Source: CTSoil-043 sp963821235 (GTDB lineage Bacteria; Chloroflexota; Limnocylindria; Limnocylindrales; CSP1-4). Taken from it: a DNA stretch of 64,000 bases. The notes under the pieces are model-generated. The model was not told where the DNA came from. It was given only the letters and a program-made list of their open reading frames with translations, and searched no databases. Shown piece after piece: positions 15,922 to 23,381 of the stretch (its first letter is position 1; the number at the start of each line of letters is the position of its first letter). Location of the stretch: NCBI GenBank assembly GCA_963821235.1, contig CAWGCS010000001.1, forward strand, positions 186,001 to 250,000, in the 5' to 3' direction. The position numbers were made by a program, and so were the translations under genes.

Positions 15922-16341
15922 ATGGATCACGACGCCACGCTGCGACGTCTGTACGACCGGCTGAACGCCGGCGATGTCGACGGGTTCGCCGAGCTGCTGG
16001 CCGACGATTTCGTCGAGCACGAGGAGACGCCCGGCCTCGCCCCGACGAAGGACGGGGTCAAGGCGTTCTTCCGGATGTACATCGCAGCCTTCCCCGACCT
16101 GCGCATGGATGTCGAAGACATCGTGGCGAGCGGCACCAAGGTCGTCGCTCGCGTGACGGCCACAGGGACGAACCGAGGCGAGTTCATGGGCATGCCGGCG
16201 ACCGGCAAGCGCATCAACGTTCAGCTCATCGACATCATGCGCTTCGGGGATGACGGTCTCGTGCACGAGCACTGGGGCGTCATCGATGCCCTGGCGATGA
16301 TGCAGCAGCTCGGCGCGATGCCGGAAGGCCCTCCCGCATAA
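15922..16341 (+). CDS. SnoaL-like ester-cyclase/NTF2-fold protein
   Basis: A 139-residue NTF2-superfamily protein of the SnoaL-like type (often called ester cyclase). Typical family features are RLYDRLNAGDVDGFAELLADDFVEHE at the start, then FPDLRMDVEDIVASGTKVVARVTATGTNRGEFMGMPATGK and a final HEHWGVIDALAMMQQLG. The ATG at 15922 has a GGGGGAG site. These proteins are usually stand-alone and of unknown substrate. The neighbours (DinB-like and VOC proteins) are also small-molecule-binding folds often found together in accessory regions. Confidence 0.85.
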   Translation: MDHDATLRRLYDRLNAGDVDGFAELLADDFVEHEETPGLAPTKDGVKAFFRMYIAAFPDLRMDVEDIVASGTKVVARVTATGTNRGEFMGMPATGKRINVQLIDIMRFGDDGLVHEHWGVIDALAMMQQLGAMPEGPPA

Positions 16342-16489
16342 CCGACTGACGGTCACTGTCCGGGCCAGAGTCGGAGCGACGTCGCCGGCGCACCTCGTCT
16401 GCGCAACCGACACTTCCGAACACTCGGGCGCGTGGCGCACGTTCGCCCAGAACAGCGCCCTCGTGCCGGGGAGGCGCGAAACCGGATGG

Positions 16490-16495
16490 TACGGT
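16490..16495 (+). promoter_or_regulatory. -10 box TACGGT, leaderless promoter
   Basis: TACGGT is followed by TGTCCG and then ATG 16502: the same 6-base spacing as the TAGACT boxes. Confidence 0.5.
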
Positions 16496-16501
16496 TGTCC
16501 G

Positions 16502-17011
16502 ATGAACAGATCGCTGCTTCGGGACCCGTTCGCGCACCACGTGTGGGCGACGCTGCGGTTGGTGGATACATGCCTCACGCTCAGTCAAGAGCAGCTGGGA
16601 AGGGAGTTCCCGGGCATCTACGGGTCGATCCTCGAGACGATGCGCCACCTCGTCGGCGCCGACTCCTCGTACCTGTTCGCCATGACCGGCGGTCGTGTCC
16701 CCGTCATCGACGAGGACCGGATGGATCTCCGCGAGCTTCGCGCCGCGATGGAGAGCAACGGAGCGTCGTGGGCGTCGCTCGTGGCAGAGGACCTCGACCC
16801 GGATTCCATCGTCGTGAGGCGCCGCGACGACGGGTCCGAGAGCCACGCCCCGATGGGCATCCGACTCGCCCAGGCGCTGCACCATGGGACTGATCATCGA
16901 AGCCAGATCTGCACCGCCCTGACGACGCTGGGCGTGGATCCACCGGCGATCGACGCCTGGGACTTCGCTGCCCAGGACGGCCGGCTCGTCGAGGTCCCAC
17001 CCTCGTCCTGA
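16502..17011 (+). CDS. DinB-family metal-binding four-helix protein
   Basis: A 169-residue DinB/YfiT-like protein. The family's metal-binding histidines appear as FAHHVWATLRLVD near the N-terminus, MRHLVGADSSYLF in the second helix region and ALHHGTDHRSQICTALTTLG towards the end. DinB-like proteins include thiol-dependent S-transferases (mycothiol or bacillithiol enzymes) but most members are uncharacterised. ATG 16502 is supported by a TACGGT box 6 bases upstream and absence of a ribosome-binding site. Confidence 0.85.
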   Translation: MNRSLLRDPFAHHVWATLRLVDTCLTLSQEQLGREFPGIYGSILETMRHLVGADSSYLFAMTGGRVPVIDEDRMDLRELRAAMESNGASWASLVAEDLDPDSIVVRRRDDGSESHAPMGIRLAQALHHGTDHRSQICTALTTLGVDPPAIDAWDFAAQDGRLVEVPPSS

Positions 17012-17100
17012 CGCCCGCTGGCGAGCCATCGGCGCTCCCCGACAGGTCCACGACTCGGCGCCTGCGGCTAGGCTCTGTCCAAGGCAGTCAGGAGGGTCGG

Positions 17101-17484
17101 ATGACCAGAGTCCTCGGCATCGGCGGCGTGTTCTTCAAGGCGAGGGATCCGGGCGCGCTCGCCACCTGGTACCGCGACGTCGTGGGCCTCGACATGCAGG
17201 ACTGGGGCGGCGCCTTCATCACGCCCGAGGCGATGGCAGCCCATCCGGGCGCGGGCACCGTGTTCAGCCCACTCGAGGCCGACACCACCTACTTCGCGCC
17301 CTCGACCAGGGACTTCATGATCAATCTCGCGGTCGACGATCTCGACGGCATCCTGGCGCGCTGCGCAGCGCACGGCGTGAAGGCGAGAGTCCTCCCCGAC
17401 GAACCCAATGGCCGCTTCGCTCACATCCTCGACCCGGAAGGGACGAAGATCGAGCTGTGGCAGCCCAGACCGATGCCGGCCTGA
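17101..17484 (+). CDS. VOC-superfamily (glyoxalase-like) protein
   Basis: A 127-residue single-domain vicinal-oxygen-chelate protein. It shows the paired beta-alpha-beta modules: RVLGIGGVFFKARDPGALATWYRDVVGLDM at the N-terminus, then INLAVDDLDGILARCAAHGVKA and the C-terminal ILDPEGTKIELWQ with the conserved metal-ligand Glu. CAGGAGGG is the ribosome-binding site, and a TAGGCT -10 box lies at 17069-17074. Substrate unknown; lactoylglutathione lyase activity should not be assumed. Confidence 0.88.
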   Translation: MTRVLGIGGVFFKARDPGALATWYRDVVGLDMQDWGGAFITPEAMAAHPGAGTVFSPLEADTTYFAPSTRDFMINLAVDDLDGILARCAAHGVKARVLPDEPNGRFAHILDPEGTKIELWQPRPMPA

Positions 17485-17944
17485 CCGGCCCCGGCCACAC
17501 CACGGCCCCGGCTTCGCACCGGTCGCGCCGCACGCCCCGGTGGATGGGCGGCGCACCAGGCGGCCGGGGCTGCTTCCCTTATCCGGGCCGAAGCTGTAGG
17601 CTCCGGCATCCTCGTCGCCCGTTCCCGGAACCGAGAACGACGCGAGCCCGCTAGTCGGTCACTTCCATGCGTCCCCCGATCATGCCGGTGCAGCTCCTGG
17701 CCGCCTCGGTCGACCAGGACCGCCACCGCGGCGAGCCAGAGCGCCACGCCCGCCATCGCGCTGCGGTCGCGACGTGGGTCGAGCGCCCCTCGTTGCCGGC
17801 GAGGCTGGGAGCCGCGACCCTGCGCGCCGTTCGGCGCGACCGTCACGCGTTGACGAGCTACCCGTGCCGCCTTGCTGATGGGAAGATCGGGCGGACGGCG
17901 GTCATCGTGAGCGGGGGCGACTGGACCCTCGTCTGTCGGGTCGC
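17485..17944. other. intergenic stretch without a convincing gene
   Basis: About 460 bp. A TAGGCT hexamer is at 17597-17602. One frame from 17667 to 17948 on the plus strand (93 codons) could be read but is Arg/His-rich with no domain character. I do not call it. Confidence 0.35.
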
Positions 17945-18226
17945 GTGACCGCCGATCTTGTCGCCACCACGTGGGCGACGATCCGGGACCGTCCCGACGT
18001 CGCCGCATCATGTCCGACCCAGGTCATGGAGGTCCTGGCGGCGTTCCAGGCCGATCCCTGCGCGTCGGGCTGGTACGGCTTCATCGTTCGGCTGGGCCTC
18101 CTCGTTCACGCGTGGGAGGTTCACGGCCTCCTCGGGGATCTGGACCCGTTTCCGGGGGTCACGGCGCTCGCCGTGGCCGATGCCGCGCTGGCCCGGCAGG
18201 CTGCCGCCAGCCACGAGGTGGACTGA
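17945..18226 (+). CDS. hypothetical 93-residue helical protein
   Basis: A possible small protein (TTWATIRDRPDVAASCP.., then GWYGFIVRLGLLVHAWEVHGLLGD..). The composition is balanced enough to be real: Trp, Phe, His and hydrophobics are spaced as in a helical bundle. It has a GTG start and no clear ribosome-binding site. I do not recognise it. A random frame in GC-rich DNA remains possible. Confidence 0.35.
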   Translation: MTADLVATTWATIRDRPDVAASCPTQVMEVLAAFQADPCASGWYGFIVRLGLLVHAWEVHGLLGDLDPFPGVTALAVADAALARQAAASHEVD

Positions 18227-18401
18227 GCCGAGGGTGCCACGCGGCCATGGGGCCTCGAGACGCCTCGATGACGCACGACGGGCGGACGGCGCACCGCCCC
18301 TCGAGTGGGGGCGGTTTGCGCGACGACTCCCGCCGGACCCGCCTGCTCGCGACCGGGCGCCCCGGGGCCGTTCGACTCTAGCCACTCCTCTGCAGGCCGC
18401 C

Positions 18402-18407
18402 TACATT
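18402..18407 (+). promoter_or_regulatory. -10 box TACATT
   Basis: TACATT lies 15 bp before the 73-bp repeat at 18417, so the repeat would sit in the 5' leader of the secreted-protein gene at 18514. Confidence 0.35.
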
Positions 18408-18416
18408 GCACGGTTG

Positions 18417-18489
18417 GCGGGAGGCGTCGACGCGTGGTCCAGACTCCGGCCGCCGAGACCGCGCCGAGCCACTGGCGAGACCGACCCGC
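18417..18489 (+). repeat. dispersed leader repeat R1, copy 1
   Basis: A 73-bp segment that aligns without gaps to 22721-22793 (about 12 mismatches). The core CCGGCCGCCG and the last 21 bases (from GAGCCACTGGC to GACCGACC) are invariant. It ends 24 bp before the start codon at 18514. The second copy also stands just upstream of a gene. Confidence 0.7.
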
Positions 18490-18513
18490 AGGTGTGCCCC
18501 CGGGGAGGTTCGC

Positions 18514-19884
18514 ATGAGACGCCGCGTCATCACACTCCTTGTTGCGCTCGTCCTGCTGCTCCCGGTTCCCGCGCAGGTGGTTGCTGTCGACGACGCGCCG
18601 CCCGCGCCGGTCACGGTCGCCGGGCTGTGTGCGACTGACCTCGACTACGTGTGGACGATCAGCAGCGACCTGGTGGGTCTCGCCACGTACGACGTCGAGT
18701 ACTCGACGAGCTTCGCCGACTGGAACATCCCCGACACGCTGGCTGCGCAGCCATCCGGCGCCCATTCGCTCGTCGTGGTCACCAGCAAGGATGCCGGGAT
18801 GACGCTATCAGCGCGGTGGGCCGCCTTCCCAGCCCAGGTCGGCGCGAGCGCGGCGCCGGGCACGACCGCGTGCGAGCCCGCGAGGGTCACGCTCGCCGTG
18901 ACGGTGCAGGGCGGGACGGCCGACGCGACCGACTTCGCCGCCTCGATCGCGGGCGTCGCGGTCCCCTCGTTCACGCTCCGGCAGGCGGTCGCGTTCACGT
19001 CCGGCGCGGCCGTCGCGGTCCCGGCCGGAACATACGTGGTGAATCCCCACCTCGACAAGCTTCCCGCGGGGTACCTGTGGCGCTTCACCAGCTGCAACGA
19101 CAACGCCACCACGAACTCGACGTATCCGCGTCTGACCGGCTCGATCCTGCCGGGACAGGCGTGGGCCTGCGAGATCGCGTACCACTACGGGCCGACCCTG
19201 ACCGACGGGATCGCCCCCGGCACGAACAAGGGAGCGAACGGATTCGGTACGAGCCCGGTCACGGTCCCCAAGGGCACGTACGTCACCTATCTCGTGCGGA
19301 CCGACCCGAACCTCGCCGGCAAGACGCTGCAGATCTGGACGAGGACTGGCACGGGCGCGTGGAGGCCGGCGGCGACGCGCACCGTCGCGTCCGACGGGAC
19401 CGTCCATTACTCCGCTCGAGTGTCCGCGCGGACGGGGTTCCTCGCGAAGTGGGCCGGCGACGACACCTACGTCGCATCGGCCGCGTCCGGTCGAACCGCC
19501 GCCGTCTCGACCACCGGCGAGACCCGGCTGTCGGTCACGTGCGACGAGTTCTCGGCCGCGCAGGATCCGGACACGGGGAAGGCAGCGGCCGCGCGCGAGG
19601 CGTGGGTCCGGGTCGGCAACACGGTGACCCTCACGCTCTGCTCGAACGCGTCGACCGGCTTCAGCTGGCGTGCCCTGAAGTACGACCACGCGGCCCTGGC
19701 CCTCAAGAAGCACTGGTCAACCCCACCGAAGGCGCCGGTGCCCGGCGCCGCAGGCACGGAGAGCTGGACCTTCAGAGTCCTCCGCGCCAGGAACAGCACC
19801 GTCGCGGTCGAGTACAGCCGCCCGTGGACCGGCGGGGAGAAGGCGGTCTGGAGCCTGACCCTCAGGGTCCACGGGCAGAAGTAG
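18514..19884 (+). CDS. secreted protein with C-terminal chagasin-like (I42) inhibitor domain
   Basis: A 456-residue exported protein. The signal peptide is MRRRVITLLVALVLLLPVPAQVVA, probably cleaved after AQVVA. The middle (residues about 30-350) is beta-rich and unrecognised. The last about 95 residues look like a chagasin-family cysteine-protease inhibitor. The family's NPTTGF loop appears as NASTGFSW, the Gly-rich loop as PVPGAAGTESWTF, and the RPW loop as YSRPWTGGEK, ending in a beta strand. Function would be inhibition of papain-like proteases outside the cell. The ribosome-binding site is GGGGAGG; the R1 repeat precedes it. Confidence 0.75.
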   Translation: MRRRVITLLVALVLLLPVPAQVVAVDDAPPAPVTVAGLCATDLDYVWTISSDLVGLATYDVEYSTSFADWNIPDTLAAQPSGAHSLVVVTSKDAGMTLSARWAAFPAQVGASAAPGTTACEPARVTLAVTVQGGTADATDFAASIAGVAVPSFTLRQAVAFTSGAAVAVPAGTYVVNPHLDKLPAGYLWRFTSCNDNATTNSTYPRLTGSILPGQAWACEIAYHYGPTLTDGIAPGTNKGANGFGTSPVTVPKGTYVTYLVRTDPNLAGKTLQIWTRTGTGAWRPAATRTVASDGTVHYSARVSARTGFLAKWAGDDTYVASAASGRTAAVSTTGETRLSVTCDEFSAAQDPDTGKAAAAREAWVRVGNTVTLTLCSNASTGFSWRALKYDHAALALKKHWSTPPKAPVPGAAGTESWTFRVLRARNSTVAVEYSRPWTGGEKAVWSLTLRVHGQK

Positions 19885-20123
19885 CTCGTCTCCCCGATCG
19901 CCGTCCGTCTCTGCGGGCCCCCGGCGTCGACGTCGAGGACGACGAATTCGGCGGCCCGCTGGAAGGCCGGCCTTCCCGCGGGCCGTTCGCCACTCGCCGG
20001 ATTGCTGACGCGCGCCTACTCTGACCGCCAGCGGGGGACGCTGACGTGCGGCCGTACGATGCCGTCCAGCAACCGCGGCATTGACCGCGACGAGAGCCAC
20101 GCCGGTGGCGTCACGGGAGGCGA

Positions 20124-22139
20124 GTGATCCAGATGCACGAGCTCTTGAGCCGATCCAGGTCCCGTCTCCGCACGCTGGCCGTCGGGCAGGCCCTCGTTCT
20201 CCTTGTCGCCCTCGGCGCGCCGATCGCGGCGCAGGCGGCCGTCGACTCGGTCGCCCCGGCCTCGCTCGCCCAGGGCGCGACGAACCAGCTGGTCACGATC
20301 ACCGGCTCGGGCTTCGACAACCGGTGCTCGAGATACAGCGTCACCTTCTCCGGCACCGGGGTCAGCGCGACAGGCGCTGCGCGGAGCAGCGACACCGTGG
20401 TGACGGCCTTCGTCACCGTCGCCGCCGGCGCCCCTGTCGGGTCGAGGGACGTGACGGTCAGCGGCAGCGGCCGCTGCAACGCGTTCAGCTACGTCGGGAC
20501 CGCCAAGTTCACCGTGACCGCGGGCGGGGCGATCGCGACGAAGCTCGCCATCACCTCGATCAGCCCGACGAGCCCGACAGCCGGGGCCGCCTTCAGCGTC
20601 GTCGTCCAGTCCCAGGACGCCGCCGGCAACCCGGCCAGTGTCACCTCGACCACGGGCGTCGCCCTGAGCCTCAACACCGGCACGGGGACGCTCGGCGGCA
20701 CCCTGTCCGGCTCGATCGCCGGCGGCACCAGCTCCGTGACGATCTCCGGGGTCACCTACTCCAAGGCGGAAAGCGGGGTCATCCTGACCGCCACGCGGAC
20801 GAGCGGCATGTCACCGCTCGCGCCGGGCAACAGCGCTCCCTTCACGGTCGTCGCCGGGACGTTCACCAAGCTCCAGGTGCTCGTCCCCGGCGAGGTCGCC
20901 GCGCCGCGGACGGCCTCCGGCAAGACGGGCACGCCGACCCCGCAGACGGCCGGCACCGCGTTCACCGTGACCGTGAACGCGGTCGACGCCAGCTGGAACG
21001 TCGTGAGCTCGACCCACCGAGTCGGGATCACCTCGAGCGACGCCAACGCGACCTTGCCTGCGAGCGCGGCCCTCGTGGCCGGCACCGGGACGTTCAGCGT
21101 CACCCTCAAGACCGCCGGCAGCCGGACCGTCACGGCGTCGGACATCACCGACAGCAGCAAGACGGCGAGCACCAGCTCCCCGATCACCGTCAACGCCGGG
21201 GCGTTCGCCAAGCTCCAGCTGCTCGTCCCCGGCGAGACCGCCGCGCCGGGCACGGCGTCCGGCAAGACGGGCACCCCGACCACCCAGGGCGCCGGCGCCC
21301 CGTTCAACGTCACCGTCAACGCGGTCGACGCCAGCTGGAACGTCGCGAGCTCGGCTCACACCGTCGCGATCACCTCGAGCGACGCGGCGGCGGTCCTTCC
21401 CGCGAGCGCTGCCCTCGTGGCCGGCACCAGGACGTTCAGCCTCATCCTCAAGACGGTCGGCAGTCGGACCGTCACCGCGACGGACATCAGCGACGGCTCC
21501 AAGACCGCGAGCACCAGTCCCCCGATCACCGTCGTCTCCCCGGCCTCCCTCTCCCTGGTTCGCTCGCGCGGGATGATCACCTACGGTGAGTCGGTCACCT
21601 TCTCCGTCCAGCTCGGGCCGAACGGCGGGAACCGGCCGATCGTGCTCGAGTATCACGGTGCCGGCGCCCCCTTCACGACGGTCGCCAGCCTGGTCACCAA
21701 CGGGTCGGGCTTCGCGTCGTTCACCTATGCCGCGACCCGGACCGGCTACGTCCGGGCCCGCTTCCTGGGCGCCACGGACCTCGGCGCGGCGACGAGCCCC
21801 GTCTACATCGTCGGCGTCCGCCAGACCGTCACCCTGAGCCCGCACCACGCCGGCGCAAGGACGATCGCCCGCGGGACGTCGATCGCGTTCCGCGCCACCG
21901 TGCGGCCCCTGCGCCTGGACCTCGCGTCCTCGATGGTCACCTTCCGCTTCTACCAGAAGGTGAGCGGCCACTGGGTGCTCAAGTACGAGCGGCAGGTGGC
22001 CACGGACACCTCCGGCATCGCCCGGACGACCTTCCGGTTCGGCGTGGGCGGCAGCTGGTACGTCCATGCGTATGCACCCAAGACGCCGTACAACTCGATC
22101 AGCCGCTTCACGCAGCGGGAGTACTTCCTGGTGCCGTGA
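20124..22139 (+). CDS. large secreted Ig-like repeat surface protein
   Basis: A 671-residue exported protein. The signal peptide runs to about residue 39 (LVLLVALGAPIAAQA). An IPT/TIG-like domain follows (SVAPASLAQGATNQLVTITGSGF), then three invasin/Big-type Ig-like units. The last two are near-identical 114-residue tandem copies (20853-21194 and 21195-21536). The C-terminus has two further beta domains, ending in a FTQREYFLVP strand. No sortase motif or C-terminal anchor is visible. GTG 20124 is 3 bases from GGGAGG, so the in-frame ATG at 20133 may be the true start. Likely cell-surface adhesion or envelope structure. Confidence 0.8.
   Translation: MIQMHELLSRSRSRLRTLAVGQALVLLVALGAPIAAQAAVDSVAPASLAQGATNQLVTITGSGFDNRCSRYSVTFSGTGVSATGAARSSDTVVTAFVTVAAGAPVGSRDVTVSGSGRCNAFSYVGTAKFTVTAGGAIATKLAITSISPTSPTAGAAFSVVVQSQDAAGNPASVTSTTGVALSLNTGTGTLGGTLSGSIAGGTSSVTISGVTYSKAESGVILTATRTSGMSPLAPGNSAPFTVVAGTFTKLQVLVPGEVAAPRTASGKTGTPTPQTAGTAFTVTVNAVDASWNVVSSTHRVGITSSDANATLPASAALVAGTGTFSVTLKTAGSRTVTASDITDSSKTASTSSPITVNAGAFAKLQLLVPGETAAPGTASGKTGTPTTQGAGAPFNVTVNAVDASWNVASSAHTVAITSSDAAAVLPASAALVAGTRTFSLILKTVGSRTVTATDISDGSKTASTSPPITVVSPASLSLVRSRGMITYGESVTFSVQLGPNGGNRPIVLEYHGAGAPFTTVASLVTNGSGFASFTYAATRTGYVRARFLGATDLGAATSPVYIVGVRQTVTLSPHHAGARTIARGTSIAFRATVRPLRLDLASSMVTFRFYQKVSGHWVLKYERQVATDTSGIARTTFRFGVGGSWYVHAYAPKTPYNSISRFTQREYFLVP
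20853..21536 (+). repeat. two in-frame 342-bp tandem repeats
   Basis: Two copies of a 114-codon unit inside the surface-protein gene, each beginning AG(T/A)F(T/A)KLQ and ending near SSPITV/SPPITV. They are very similar at DNA level, which makes unequal recombination and copy-number change likely. Confidence 0.8.
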
Positions 22140-22214
22140 CCCTCATCCGGGCCGCGGGTGGCGCGCGACATGGGATGATCCCGGAGGGTCGCCGCTGAGG
22201 GGGAGGAGACTGCC

Positions 22215-22586
22215 GTGTCCGCACCGACCAGCGTCGAGGACTACCTGGCCGCCCTGCCGGAGGGGCCGCGCGCCGCCCTGCAGGAGCTCCGGCGGACGAT
22301 CCGGGCCGCCGCGCCCGGGGCGACGGAGACCATCGCCTACGCGATGCCGGCGTTCAGGGTCGGTGGCCGGTTCCTCGTCTCCTACGCCGCGTTCAAGGAT
22401 CACTGCAGCCTCTTCCCCGCGAGCGACGCGGTCCGCGAGGCGCTCGGGGAGGCGCTGGCGCCCTACTTCGCCGGCAAGGGGACGATCCGCTTCCGGGCGG
22501 ACGACCCGCTTCCTGCGGCACTCGTGACGAGGATCGTCAAGGTTCGGCTCGAGGAGCGCGCGGAGCGCGACCGGAGCGCTACCTGA
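22215..22586 (+). CDS. DUF1801 / YdhG-like protein
   Basis: A 123-residue protein of the DUF1801 (YdhG/iron-chaperone-like) family. Features are VEDYLAALPEGPRAALQELRRTIRAAAPGATETIAYAMPAF, then FLVSYAAFKDHCSLFP and KGTIRFRADDPLPAALVTRIVKVRLEE. GTG 22215 has GGGAGGAG at 6-8 bases. It has a frataxin-like fold, and the function in bacteria is unsettled. It follows the surface-protein gene by 75 bp on the same strand. Confidence 0.85.
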   Translation: MSAPTSVEDYLAALPEGPRAALQELRRTIRAAAPGATETIAYAMPAFRVGGRFLVSYAAFKDHCSLFPASDAVREALGEALAPYFAGKGTIRFRADDPLPAALVTRIVKVRLEERAERDRSAT

Positions 22587-22720
22587 GCAGCCTCATGGGC
22601 GGATACGAGGCCTCCCTTGTGGCACTCGGCCCAGCCTGGAGGTCGGTCCTCCGCTCGGCGGTCGGCAAGGCCGAAGGGCACTGGCGATCCGCGCCCGGCC
22701 GCCTGAGACTGGCCGGCAGC

Positions 22721-22795
22721 GCGGGAGGCTCAGACGCGCGGCCCACATGCCGGCCGCCGGGACCGCGTGGAGCCACTGGCGAGACCGACCTGCGC
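22721..22795 (+). repeat. dispersed leader repeat R1, copy 2
   Basis: Second copy of the R1 repeat (see 18417-18489), ending 24-26 bp upstream of the GTG at 22820. The invariant 3' block GAGCCACTGGCGAGACCGAC is at 22770-22789. Confidence 0.7.
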
Positions 22796-22819
22796 GACCG
22801 TCCTGGGGAGGGACGTGCC

Positions 22820-23320
22820 GTGCGAGCGTGGGTCATCGTCGTGCTGCTCGTGGTCACGGGCGTCGTCGGCGGCTGGGTCGGGTACTGGGTTGGCCATGCG
22901 TTCGGCTGGACCACGGATGCCGAGTGGCCGCTCCGGATCGGCGGCGGCGGCCGCGCGATCCTGCTCTCCATGGGCCTGTCGTTCCTGAGCGTCATGGCAG
23001 GCTTGTGGTGGCTCGTCGTGCGCCCGCTGCGGCGCGACCGGCGTCTGCTGGCGACCGGACGGCGGGCCCGGGCCACGATCCGGAGGGTCTGGCGCACGGG
23101 TGTCCGGGCAAGCCTTCTCGGCGGACCCGACAGCCAGCTCGGGTTCGACCTGGAGGTCCATCCCGACGGCCGGGACGCCTACCCGGCGCATGCGACCGGC
23201 ATGGTGCGCCCAGCCGAGGTGGACGCGTTCGCGCCAGGGGTCGAGGTGAGCGTCCGCTTCGACCCGTCGGCGCCGTCGCACGTGGTGGTGGAGAGCCTGG
23301 CCTCGCCCGCGCCGGCCTGA
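22820..23320 (+). CDS. two-helix membrane protein with C-terminal beta domain (DUF3592-like)
   Basis: A 166-residue protein. Helix one spans residues 3-24 (AWVIVVLLVVTGVVGGWVGYWVG) and helix two about residues 43-66 (AILLSMGLSFLSVMAGLWWLVV). The cytoplasmic part carries a small beta domain resembling DUF3592: RATIRRVWRTGVRASL.. then FDLEVHPDGR and VSVRFDPSAPSHVVVE. GTG 22820 is chosen because GGGAGG lies 6 bases upstream and because the R1 repeat fills the region before it. No function known. Confidence 0.65.
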   Translation: MRAWVIVVLLVVTGVVGGWVGYWVGHAFGWTTDAEWPLRIGGGGRAILLSMGLSFLSVMAGLWWLVVRPLRRDRRLLATGRRARATIRRVWRTGVRASLLGGPDSQLGFDLEVHPDGRDAYPAHATGMVRPAEVDAFAPGVEVSVRFDPSAPSHVVVESLASPAPA

Positions 23321-23381
23321 GCGCGCCGGGTCGGCCCAGGGGCGGCGATCGAGACCCCGAGGAGCCCGCGGTCCCTCGACG

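Noticed and set aside
17667..17948. A 93-codon frame on the plus strand
   Set aside because: Arg/His-rich, no ribosome-binding site and no domain-like pattern. Kept as gap.
22721..22795. Cobalamin or other known riboswitch in repeat R1 (GCCACTG box)
   Set aside because: Only one short box resembles the cobalamin element; the rest of the conserved core is absent and no B12 gene follows.
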